From Liolophura sinensis (lineage: Eukaryota > Mollusca > Polyplacophora > Chitonida > Chitonidae), in the NCBI RefSeq assembly GCF_032854445.1, contig NC_088304.1, forward strand, positions 18,551,704 through 18,615,703: a DNA stretch of 64,000 bases. The letters run 5' to 3'. The position numbers and the translations under genes were made by a program. The notes beneath the pieces were generated by a model. That model saw only the letters and a list, made by a program, of their open reading frames with translations. It was not told the origin of the DNA and did not search any database. Shown in pieces: positions 54,520-64,000 of the stretch (position 1 is the first letter of the stretch; every line of letters starts with the position of its first letter).

Positions 54520-55190
54520 CATTGTTGTGAGCTGTAACCGCTATAAAATCATATTGTTGACAGCTGCACCCGTTATGCAATCACACTGTTGACAGCTGCA
54601 CCCGTTATGCAATCATATTGTTGACAGCTGTATCCGCTATACAGTCACATTGCTGACAGCTGTAACCGCTATAAAATCATATTGTTGACAGCTGCACCCT
54701 TTATGCAATCCCACTGTTGACAGCTGCACCCGTTATGCAATCATATTGTTGACAGCTGTATCCGCTATACAGTCACATTGCTGACAGCTTTATCCGCTAT
54801 ACAATCATATTGTTGAAGGCTGTAATCGCTATGCAATCCTATTTTTGACAACTGACAGCAGCTGTAACAGCTATGCAACCACATTGCACAAAGCTGTAAC
54901 TGGTATAAATGAACAATCACATTTTTGATAGCGGTTACAGCTGGACAATCACATTGTTGACAGCTATAACCACAGTACGATTACATTGTTGACAACTGTA
55001 AGCGCTATGCAAACACACAGTTAACAGCTGTAATCGGTATACAATCACATTGTTGACAGTTGCACCCGATATGCAATCACATTGTTGATAGCTGTAACCA
55101 CTACACAATCATACGTTGACAGCTATACAATCACATTGTTGACAGCTGTAACCGCGACAATATCACATTGTTGACAGCTGTAACCGCTTT
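54520..55190. repeat. 32-bp minisatellite
   Basis: About 20 units of a ~32-bp repeat, 'acagctgtaaccgctataca' then 'atcacattgttg', diverging in the middle. It begins about ten bases beyond the Tc1 element. Confidence 0.9.
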
Positions 55191-55229
55191 ATTGATTTAC
55201 TACTATATGGTCACTCATTAAAGGAGAAT

Positions 55230-55380
55230 TAAGCATTTGTTACCTATTACTAATGAAATACAGTTGATTTAATTACTTGTCATCGATAACTAATCAAACG
55301 TATGCTTGTCATCGATAACTAATCACTAATTACTTGTCTTCGATAACTAATCAAACGTATGCATTTAATTAACACATGCA
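55230..55380. repeat. Short direct repeats
   Basis: Three copies of 'cttgtcatcgataactaatc'-like sequence, two of them followed by 'aaacgtatgc'. Confidence 0.7.
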
Positions 55381-55547
55381 CTTGTTACCGCTATAAATCC
55401 ACACATATGGTTGACAAAAGCACCATATCAACTAAATTTCCCTTGGCACGCGGTTTACTCTAGTTATCTTGGCCGTGCATATAGAACATAGTGTCGAGTG
55501 CGTTCAGATACCACTTGGAATCCCTCCTTGAATGTCGGATCTAGCCA

Positions 55548-55630
55548 CGCTTGCGATGAAGAACAAAAGACGACCAGAACTTTTGCTGACAGCAATCGTT
55601 GACAGTCTGGTTGGATACGCTGAGCGGATT
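55548..55630. repeat. Duplicated segment flanking gene B exon 1 (left part)
   Basis: 'acaaaagacgaccagaac' and following bases match 57911-57985. Together with 56247-56310 it matches a contiguous copy at 57911-58044. Confidence 0.7.
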
Positions 55631-55931
55631 AAACCCCGCTGACAGGATGTAATCGACACAGACACTATACAGGCACAAAGAAATGTAAAAAAAAAAATGA
55701 AATGTATCAACAGACAATAGTGTATGGTTAAGTATGATGTATTGAAATACAGCATTATGAAAGTGTTTACCTTAGAGACAGCATGCATCTCTGGAGAAGA
55801 TCAAGGACATCTTATTGATGACACAGATGCATTACACTGTTCGCACATCTTTACGATGTGAGTTTAAAGCGAGTCAGACACGAAGCTTGTCTCCATATTC
55901 CGTCTTTAGCACGACAGCACTGGTATTCGCA

Positions 55932-55985
55932 ATGGGTTCCTTGGTGTTCTTACAGATGCTTGTTACATCAGTTGCAATTTTACAG
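55932..55985 (+). CDS. Gene B exon 1: signal peptide
   Basis: It encodes MGSLVFLQMLVTSVAILQ and ends at donor GTAGGC in phase 0. The hydrophobic core and short length fit a signal peptide. An upstream in-frame ATG at 55815 would add 39 residues without signal character, so the internal ATG is preferred. Confidence 0.6.
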
Positions 55986-57314
55986 GTAGGCCTACAGGTA
56001 GCAAGTTGTGAAATGGGTTAATATTATGAACTCGGCATACACGTGTGTTTCAATCGTTCGTCAACTCCATTTATCTAGTTCGTTCACGACTAAATTGTGA
56101 ACACGGTAGCGAGTCGCGTAGTTACATTGCATACAAGTTCAAGAAAACTTGGCGACCCTGCATAATGTTCGGGTTGAGTTGAGCCGGGTCGTGAGCTCTC
56201 CTGTATGCCGGCCTTATGGAGGCTATACCAAAGATTTGTGGCAAAACAACCATATTCGCTAGTCCCATTAAATTTTCTATAGTTTTACCAAGCATAGTTC
56301 AAATGATTGCCTTTCAGCAGATATCATTAACATTTTATAAAACAATGCAAAGTAATATAATGTAACGATTTCTTAATAAGCAGATAGTGACAGTGAACTA
56401 TTAACGAAATAAAAGTAATTAAATAACTAGGTGTAGGAAGTTAATCCGTCAGAATTTATAAAGTAAGAAGGAACATACATATTGTCTGAATTACAATGTA
56501 GGCCTGAATTACAATGTAGGTCTGGGGTACAATGTAGGTCTGAGGTACAATGTAGGTCTGAATTACAATGTAGGCCTGAATGACAATGTAGGTCTGAGGT
56601 ACAATGAAGGCCTGAATTACAATGTAGGTCTGAATTACAATGTAGGCCTGAATGACAATGTAGGTCTGAGGTACAATGAAGGTCTGAATTACAATGTAGG
56701 CCTGAATTACAATGTAGGTCTGAGGTGCAATGTAGGTCTGAATTACAATGTAGGTCTGAATGACAATGTAGGCCTGAAGTACAATGTAGATCTGAATTAC
56801 AATGTAGGCCTGAATTACAGTGTAGGTCTGAATTACAATGTTGGCCTGAATTACAATGTAGGTCTGAGGTACAATGTAGGCCTGAATTACAATGTAGGTC
56901 TGAGATACAATGTAGGTTTGAATTACAATGTAGGCCTGAATTACAATGTAGGTCTGAATGACAATGTCGGCCTGAATTACAATGTAGGTCTGAGGTACAA
57001 TGTAGGTCTGAATTACAATGTAGGTCTGAATGACAATGTAGGCCTGAATTACAATGTAGGTCTGAATTACAATGTAGGTCTGAATGACCATGTAGGTCTG
57101 AATTACAATGTCAAAAGTGTCCGCCTTTTGCTAGTACAAAGTGGAAAGTGTAAACAGAAATGCATGTTTGATTCATAAGGAACTCCACAGAAGCATAAGC
57201 TATAAATCGTTCGTACTTGGGTGGAATTCAGATGTGTGTGGTTCAATCACCGCATCGCAGACCCAACCTGCTGTGAATAGCTGGCTGTAGAAATATAAAA
57301 CATGTTACTGGAAT

Positions 57315-57410
<96 letters not shown>

Positions 57411-60400
57411 AAATATTTTATTGCAGGTTTCCTAATATGTCGCATAAAAGTCAAGGCAGTTCAAAAGTTCCATTTTAAGAAAGTGTAGAGAATGATTCGA
57501 AACAAATATTCGTATACCAGCCGTCAACCGTTTCCGGGTGAATAATCCCAAGGTCAATTCCCATAACGAGGTTTAAGACAAACCACCAAAGAACTAAGAA
57601 AGTATACGAAAGGTACGAAATTAGGACGAATCATGCAAATAGATGTCAACAGTTTTCAATGATGTTAGAAAGACGTAAGGAATGTTTCAGGCCAAGGAAT
57701 GAATGAGTATTCAAATCGTGTATTCGTCGTGTACCATGCTAGTATATAGGTCGATAATCAAAACATGTATCTCGGTTGCGCTTTGATTGCAGTTCTGGAT
57801 TCTGGACGCTTTGTCAGTGTTTTACAGTTTCAAACATAATTCGAGTCAGGAACACATTTTATCTACGACGGTCGCATTAGGTTTTAATCGCTCTATCGTT
57901 CTAGCGTTCCATCGCCCAAGCACAAAAGACGACCAGAACATTTGCTGCCAATCGTGGATAGTCCAGTTAAATACGCTAAGCGAAAACATCCATATTCGCT
58001 ATTCCCATTAAATTTTTACCAAACATAGTTCAAATGATTACCATGGAATTCAGGCGGTGACATGTTTTTTTGACATTAACAAATCTAGTTCAAAAGAACC
58101 ATAGGTTATGCACTGGAACTAGCTCTTAGTAGTCTGCAATCAAGAGATACTGGCGTGGTGTTCTGTTCCTTCCGTAAAACAAAAGTAAAGAAAATGAACG
58201 TGATTTAAGGACGAGACACCAATTTTTAATAAAGTTTCGAATAAAGTTTGCGCTGACTCGCACTTGTATTTAGTCTTTCGCTTTCTGTACAACCACAATT
58301 TTTGCAGTTAAATTAATGGTTTCTCGTCCCTAAATCACGTGTAATTCTCTCGCCAGATGTTCCTAGCAACGTCTTCAGGTCAGCCCACGTGGTCGTGTTA
58401 TAAGGAGAAAGGGAGCTGTTATTATTCACCTGAATTCACAAGCGCGCAGGCTGAAGCGGCTTGCTGGTGCCGATCGTCTGGAGGTCACATGGTCAAGATT
58501 GACTCTCAAGAAGAACTGGACCTTGTCCGGCAAATGATGGCCAATAAAGGTCGGCAGGAAGGATTTTACATTGGTGCCACGGATCACAGGACAGGTAACA
58601 TAATGAAATGATAAATTAACTCATTTGAATTCACCATTCTTCGTCATCGCTAATAACGTAGCTTCATTCAGCCCATTTGGACTGTTAGCAACTTTAATAC
58701 TAAAAGATTTTCCACGTGTATTACCCGTTTGTTTGTAGGTTGGTATACTATAGTCTATTTCTTTTATCCTGTCGGCTATGTTTATCTGTCTGTAAAATCA
58801 GCATGCCACTTTTTTTTAATAATTATGACGTCACTCGAGGCAATAGGTTCTTGCCGTCGCAACCGAGCTCATGGACATTATGAATTGAAAAAAAGTGTTA
58901 TAACTTCGTTTTCCACGTGTAGAGCTTGTGTTGTTTCGTGTCACTGATTAAAGGCAATTTTGGTAGCGAGTATGACTGATTTTACAGACAACTGAATATA
59001 TGTGACAAACTCAAAGAAATAGACTATAGCGCAGCACAATGACCCACGACTCTCTTACCAATGCGGTCGTTGTGAACTCAGGTTCCAGATCATGCGTACG
59101 TAGGAAGGTTTGTGAGCAATCTTCGGATGGTCGTGGGTTTCCTTGGGCTCTGACAGGTTTTGCAATGTTGATCAACGTCGTTTCAGTGAAATGTTCTTAA
59201 ATACGGCGTAAAACTACTATTTAATAAAGTGAGTAAATTGAAGTTTTATCTGTATGCCATTGTGCTTGTCTGTGCAGAGGGGCAGTTTATTTGGGAAGAC
59301 GGATCGTCCGCTTATGACATCATGCCGTGGTACCCCGGTGAGCCTAATAACAGACTGGGTACAGAGAACTGTGTCACATTTCACAACAGACTCTGGTGGA
59401 GCAACCCTTCGCCATCGCTGCCAGATTACAAGGCCTTTGACACTAGATGTACGAGTGAGAGGCTATTTATCTGTGAGAAAGGTAAGTCGCTGACCCATTG
59501 TCGAAGGGCTAAGACATCCATGTTGCAATATGTTTCATCCGAATGCTGATGTGGATAAATTGCGATTAATGTGGGACGTTGATATGGAACACGTTGTACT
59601 CTCCAAAGGGCTCTTCACAATATCTTGTGTGTAGCAGAGGTGAAAATAAAAACAAGTTTTTTTCGAAGTTTACGTTACGGCATTACACACACACACACCT
59701 AGGTCGTAAAAATATCCCAAAAACATCCTTTAGCAGCCTTTAAATGGGAACAACGAAGACAAAAGTCCTATCTTATATACCTAAACCCCTATCGTCAAAT
59801 ACCAGACAGTTACCATATGGGTATAACTATAGGCTTCTAAGCTGAAAGCTGGGAGCCCATTGTTGTTTTTTTTTTTTTTTTAATGTTTTCTTTTTATCTA
59901 GAAAGCTGCAAATCACAGCCCTTACTCACTTGCTTTGTGCTTGTATTAAACTTTTACCCACCGCTGACGTACCTAATCACCATATTGGATATATAATGAA
60001 ATCCCTTTAAATAAAAAAAGCTAAAATATGAAGTAGGGTTCATCATACAGAAAGCTGAAAACTATGCGTAATAATACTTTCATTTATTTTTTTAGATTTT
60101 TTAAGAGTGCTGAAAGGCAGGCAAACATTTGAAAAGTACGGTGGGCTTCATGAGCCATATTGACGGTATCTAGGAACTCTGACGTCACATCGCCTTTTTT
60201 GCCTGATGTTCACCAGAAGGAAGGGATTTTTGGGAACATTATTTCAGTAATCTTTTACTCATTCGTGAAAATAGTTATTCCAACACTCAGTGTCGTTATT
60301 AGAGTTGGATAAACATCCTGTGACGCCAGAGTTCCTAACCTATGATAGTATGGTCCATTAAGCTCACCTTAAAATTCAAATATTAGAATATATTTAACTC

Positions 60401-62544
60401 TTTTCACTAAGATCTGAAAAAATAAATAAAGTATATTTATGCATAGTTGTAAGTGATCTATTTGGTGATGTCTATTTTGATTTTTAGAGGTCTTTTCCTT
60501 TAATAAATTTTTCTCCAGAAACACTGAATTTTGAATGCAAGAAAAATCTGGTGATATTTTTCCCTGCGACGTATAGTCTTCCTGCAAATTGCATTTAAAG
60601 CTCAAAATGATGCAGGTTATTTTTTTTACATTGTTTGAATGCCACGTGTCCGGAAACCACTACCTCTATGAAGCTAGGGGTGGAAGCCAGTAATATTAGT
60701 TAAATGGTTACTCAGTATTAAGATATGCAAATATATTGCGACAGTGATCCTGGTATTGGGCGAGGCATCAGCCAATATGAGGATGTCATCCAACGATTTA
60801 CAGTTTTTTGTCTGATGCGGGATAAAGACCTATATGTGATCTTCCCTTCGCCTGAAAATTACTCATCTTTAGTAATAAATCATAAAACAAAATTAACAAA
60901 GTGACTTACCATTCAAGTTGTATGCATGCACATGGAACGTTTAATGCATATGCGTGTAGCAATATGGACAGAATTGAGTTCTAGAGTTGCAATGCAGTGT
61001 TTTTGTTATTTCTGTTGTAGTCTTATATCATTGAATAGGAGAAACAAAATTCATGAATTTAATCAAATACTATCAAGCAGAAAGTAGGTATACAGCTGCT
61101 TATCTTCAAATGCTAGCACCACTGTGATCATCCCATCCCCGACTGTTAAACACAGTTAGGAACTACACTGAAGCAGCACCCCTGCTGAAGACTGCTTGGA
61201 AGCCGTGAAACTGTATGCAGTTCTACCTTGTGTTTATATGACAGCTTCAAATTTTCAAACGAATATTCACGAATGCTTGGGTAAAATATACTTCATGCAA
61301 CAAACCAGAAATAAATAAAATATAGAATTACTTTATATCCATTGATTATATATTGTTCAACGCCATAGTCAACATTTTTTTCACATGTAAGACGACGGTC
61401 AGCATCATGGGTGGAAGAAATCAGTTTCCGGGGTAAACCACTGATCTTTGGCAAGTTTCCCACATGTGACGTACATATATGCAGACTGTACTGGTCGAAG
61501 ACGTGTGACTGCGTAAACGGCCACACGGGTGTCGTCGACTGCTTAAGATGACACACACAGTGAGAGACTGGGATTGTCCAAGGCTGGGTTTGAACCCGCA
61601 CCTTGTGTGTTTTGGTGATTGAAAACAAACGCCTTTAAGAACTAGACCACTAGAGTCTGTACCCAACCCACATTTAATGTAGGTTTTCATTTTATTGTCT
61701 GCAAATTTTGATCTTGGTGAATGAGAAGATACTGTTGAAAAATTTCCCCATAACAATTCTGATAGGCTACATTCACGGACCCCTTTCGACAAAGCACTAG
61801 TAGGGTTATGTGAACGTGCTTACCATGGCAACGTTTTATCTACTCTCAGAAGACAAATGTGAAATGTTTTGTTCACGTACTATGCGGCTCGGGATGGAAA
61901 ACATGCGTAACCCAGATAGGCCGTTTGTTACATTTTTAAAATGTTCACAAAGATGTGTTATCCGAGGAACACAGTAAATGTTTAAATTTGTTAAGATCAA
62001 TGTGTACATATTTATTTGTTTATTTAATTAGAGTTCTATGCCGTAAGAATATTTCACTTATATGGTGACGGCCAGCAATAAGGTGGGATGAAACGAGGCA
62101 GAGCCCGGGGGATGGGATCGATCATCCGCAGTTTGCGGCGCACGACCAATGTGTACTGGTTGCACACATCTTATGTATGCCTTGTAGACAACTACGTTGA
62201 AAGAATACGGCACTGGTCAACTTTGTATTCACCCATACCTTGTAAAGCTGTATGTAAAATGCCTCTAGCAAAATGATTCTAAGCAGTTCTTCCTTTTAAC
62301 AGATCCTTTATCCACACGACACTGGAAGATGCGGTCACGTGACAAAACGTATCCCTCCGCAAGCCTACGATCACTCTTTGTTCTCAACGCTCTCGAGTGC
62401 GCAGGTCATTGTCAAGAGACTTGTCTCTGCCAGTCATTTGCGTATCGACACGGGAAAGATGGCGGCAATTGTGTCCTGCTGGGCAAACACTTCAGCAGAC
62501 TGAAAGCACCACTGAATTCTCCAGGATATGTTATATATGACTGA
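55932..62544 (+). CDS. Gene B: secreted C-type lectin with C-terminal PAN/apple-like domain
   Basis: Four exons (55932-55985, 58357-58594, 59278-59481, 62303-62544) join with matching phases (0, 1, 1) to 738 coding bases, 245 residues plus stop. Layout: signal peptide, a single C-type lectin domain, then a cysteine-rich PAN/apple-like domain. C-type lectins bind carbohydrates, often with calcium, in innate immunity, adhesion or shell/mucus matrices; PAN domains bind proteins or sugars. There is no transmembrane segment, so secretion is likely. The EPN motif suggests mannose-type specificity, but the second calcium-site motif is not a clean WND. Splicing to exon 1 is inferred from phase and signal-like sequence only. 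Confidence 0.75.
56030..56455. other. Gene B intron 1, part
   Basis: Non-coding; includes the right part of a duplicated segment (56247-56310) whose sister lies at 57983-58044. Confidence 0.5.
56470..57110. repeat. 18-bp minisatellite in gene B intron 1
   Basis: About 35 units of an 18-bp repeat, 'ctgaattacaatgtaggt', with variants 'aggtac' and 'atgac'. Eighteen is divisible by three, so both strands hold long hexapeptide-repeat frames (for example 211 residues on the minus strand); these are artefacts. Confidence 0.95.
57317..57407. repeat. (GT)n microsatellite
   Basis: About 45 uninterrupted TG dinucleotides. Confidence 0.98.
57911..58044. repeat. Contiguous sister copy of sequences flanking gene B exon 1
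   Basis: The left half matches 55548-55630 and the right half ('atattcgct', 'cccattaaatttt', 'catagttcaaatgatt') matches 56247-56310. The roughly 620 bases between them in the other copy, including the signal-peptide exon, are absent here. Confidence 0.65.
58198..58340. mobile_element. Small inverted-repeat element (MITE-like)
   Basis: Terminal arms at 58198-58220 and 58318-58340 are inverted complements over 23 bases with two mismatches ('acgtgatttaaggacgagac'). The 143-bp element has no coding capacity and ends about 16 bases before the gene B exon 2 acceptor region. Confidence 0.7.
58357..58594 (+). CDS. Gene B exon 2: first half of C-type lectin domain
   Basis: Acceptor 'attctctcgccag', donor GTAACA; phase 0 in, 1 out. 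It encodes W-S-C-Y-K-E-K-G-S-C-Y-Y-S-P-E then FTSAQAEAACWCRSSGGHMV and a segment with S-Q-E-E-L-D-L-V and F-Y-I-G-A-T-D. This is the normal start of a lectin fold (C-Y ... A-E-x-x-C ... G-G-H-M-V-x-I-x-S ... I-G). One extra C (C-W-C) next to the second canonical cysteine is unusual. Confidence 0.85.
59030..59230 (+). mobile_element. SINE family A copy in gene B intron 2
   Basis: Diverged copy with a partial head ('tagcgcagcacaatgaccca'), the 'atggtcgtgggtttcc' box and 'gttcttaaatacggcgtaaa', ending about 45 bases before the exon 3 acceptor. Confidence 0.75.
59278..59481 (+). CDS. Gene B exon 3: second half of C-type lectin domain
   Basis: Acceptor 'gcttgtctgtgcag', donor GTAAGT, phase 1 both ends (204 bp). 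It encodes G-Q-F-I-W-E-D-G-S, then W-Y-P-G-E-P-N-N-R-L-G-T-E-N-C-V and R-C-T-S-E-R-L-F-I-C-E-K. The E-P-N motif and the closing cysteines are present. The region normally holding W-N-D reads A-F-D-T-R-C, so calcium/sugar binding may be altered. Confidence 0.85.
59482..61380. other. Gene B intron 3, no gene recognised
   Basis: AT-rich, with a poly-T run near 59866-59880. No exon could be supported. Confidence 0.45.
61383..61660 (-). mobile_element. Probable SINE, third family or variant
   Basis: 'ggctgggtttgaacccgcac' (B-box-like) and 'aagaactagaccactagagt' at one end suggest a tRNA-derived head on the minus strand. 'gacggtcagcatcatgggtg' and 'taaaccactgatctttggca' form the body. Related fragments may lie at 41450 and 16150. 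Confidence 0.5.
62008..62140 (-). mobile_element. SINE family A fragment
   Basis: Reverse-oriented, with a (ttta)n end, 'gccgtaagaatatttcactt', 'gtgacggccagcaataaggt' and 'gatcatccgcagtttgcg'. Confidence 0.7.
62303..62544 (+). CDS. Gene B exon 4: PAN/apple-like domain and stop
   Basis: Acceptor 'ttccttttaacag', phase 1 in, stop TGA at 62542-62544. It encodes D-K-T-Y-P-S-A-S-L-R-S-L-F-V then L-N-A-L-E-C-A-G-H-C-Q-E-T-C-L-C-Q-S-F-A-Y, ending N-C-V-L-L-G ... P-G-Y-V-I-Y-D. The pattern E-C-A-x-x-C ... C-x-S-F-A-Y ... C-x-L is that of PAN/apple domains. Confidence 0.75.
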
Positions 62545-64000
62545 GCACGGACGTATTTATGTATTACTGTATATTATTTGGGAACGTTATTCCGGTGAAC
62601 ATTGCCTAAGGTCTTACTGGTGAAGACAATTCGTCTCCAGTTAACTTTATACATGATTTTTGGAGACGCTACCGTCGACCGCTTAACCACCAAGCGCCCA
62701 AGAACATTGGAAGCGAGGGTAAGCTTGAAAACTCTCCGACCAAAAATGAGATTTAACAAACGTTTCCAGGCAAGCAGGAACCCTTCGGTGGTGGCCGGTT
62801 CTCACCTAACGCTCTTTGGTGACCGTTGATGGGTATCCATGAAGAGTAAGACGTCATTAGAGGTTGATGAAAAAACATTGATGTCACGAATGAGCACTTT
62901 GCTAGCTTGGTTGGCGTGGAATACTGAGCAAATAGCATGACACATATAACATAATATTGGTCGCTCATTACAAATTACAAACGTAGTGTTACGAATTAAA
63001 TAGTCGGAGACGGTCAGACATCCATTAAATCTATCCTTTTCAGTCGTTTAGTGAACAATGTAGGAGCAAAGTTTTACGAAAGTGTACACCATTACATGAT
63101 CACAGTATGCCGGTCGCCTCTTATTGGAGAGAACTTGAACGCTAGAAAGAACTTCCAATGACCCAGTAGGCTGTCAGAACAGAAAAAGAAAAATGAAACG
63201 AAAGAAGAAGTAGTCTGATGCATAGCAGGTATACCCGCCTTAGAATGAGCTATTCTAAAGGACTATTCGCATTCTAAAGGACTATTTTATCATGTGGTTT
63301 GTCTACACCCATATTCAGTCTGTCTAAGCATAACAACCTTCTACATATACCTTACCTATGAATGCAGTGGCTTACAGTATACAGGTGCTTTGACTCTTTA
63401 CTTTTATTTATGTATCCTCTAAAGTAATTGTATTTTGTAATTACAAATAGTACAAATAGGTCTTTGTCTGTTCAAGTAATGAAATCTAATGGAAATCACT
63501 TAATGGATAAGTGAAATCTAAGTGTCAAGTCTGACATGCTACTCGTAGCCGGGGGGTTAGGGGGGGGGGGGGCGTGCTCCAAATCAATCATCGCCAAACC
63601 CATTAAAAACACTGAATGATGTTTCCACGGGAATTGCTAAAAATGAATATATAAATAATAAATAAAGCTGGTAACGTGTTAGGTGATCATGAGATGATCA
63701 TCAGTGTTCACTGGTGCAGAGAGGACAGTCGATATTTTAGGAGTGACATCTAATTTAAATTTCGTAGCACTTAAGTGCTTTTGAGGTCAAATACAGACAA
63801 AAGGTCCATTTCCCATCTGACTGTAAATGCTATAGCTCTGTACTTCCGAAATTAACTGAACAACCAGTTCGCATGTTCGAGATGTATTTGGCGATGTTTC
63901 CTCGCTGTCGTTGTGTTAAACGTCGTTTTCAACATTATTTGGATAATTTTAGTCTCATTTTAGCATACCAGTCCAAATGCCTAAAGTTTTTTTATAATGC
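62545..64000. other. Gene B 3' UTR / intergenic
   Basis: No gene is visible. AATAAA occurs at about 63660 ('aataataaataaagctgg'), far from the stop; a nearer signal was not found. A poly-G run lies at about 63550-63572. Confidence 0.4.

Noticed and set aside
56456-57178. 211-residue minus-strand and 86-residue plus-strand hexapeptide-repeat frames
   Set aside because: By-products of the 18-bp minisatellite in a gene B intron.

Overview
This is a eukaryotic, almost certainly lophotrochozoan (probably marine mollusc) genomic window. Reasons: multi-exon genes with GT-AG introns, extracellular EGF/Ig/FN3/C-type lectin modules, tRNA-derived SINEs of a type I remember from molluscan genomes, a Tc1/mariner element, and an extreme load of minisatellites. 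There are no operons, CRISPR arrays or bacterial signals, and I found no rRNA or tRNA gene. No species can be named from the sequence alone.

Gene A (minus strand, about 36.4 kb down to 2.4 kb) dominates. By following splice sites and reading phase I could chain 26 exons, about 8.2 kb of coding sequence or roughly 2,730 residues. In protein order it reads: C-terminal half of an EMI domain (36.3 kb); a long run of EGF and calcium-binding EGF modules, one per exon, almost all flanked by phase-1 introns (30.1 to 14.0 kb); an exon with one EGF and an unrecognised region (13.6-12.4 kb); two small linker exons; one giant 3.8 kb exon (10.0-6.2 kb) encoding helical/coiled-coil segments around a cysteine-rich knot, two dibasic furin-like sites and two Ig domains; an FN3 domain split over two exons (5.3 and 4.9 kb); and a final exon with a transmembrane helix, short cytoplasmic tail and stop (2.6-2.4 kb). 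It looks like a type I membrane or shed adhesion/receptor protein. The signal peptide and first half of the EMI domain were not found. The EGF region is evolving by exon duplication and carries one half-deleted, one truncated and one frameshifted EGF copy.

Gene B (plus strand, 55.9-62.5 kb) is a compact four-exon secreted protein: signal peptide, C-type lectin domain with an EPN motif over two exons, and a C-terminal PAN/apple-like domain; 245 residues in total.

Between and inside the genes lie tandem arrays: 18/76-bp at 0-1.15 kb, 39-bp at 19-20.5 kb, 32-bp at 29.4 kb, 60-bp at 30.5-36.1 kb, about 50-bp at 39.6 kb, about 111-bp at 42.5 kb, 52-bp at 43.1 kb, 53-bp at 49.7 kb, 32-bp at 54.5 kb and 18-bp at 56.5 kb. 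There are also about ten copies of one SINE family, at least two of another, a dead Tc1 element at 53.0-54.5 kb, a decayed DNA-polymerase-like ORF at 50.6-51.3 kb, an inverted-repeat hairpin at 4.6 kb and a small MITE at 58.2 kb. The long ORFs in the arrays at 19-20.5, 31-36 and 56.5-57.1 kb are by-products of repeat periods divisible by three.

The most unusual observation is that the 39/40-bp minisatellites at 19-22 kb appear to be copies of the 3' end of an EGF exon plus its 5' splice site, so the older arrays are strings of decoy splice donors inside gene A.
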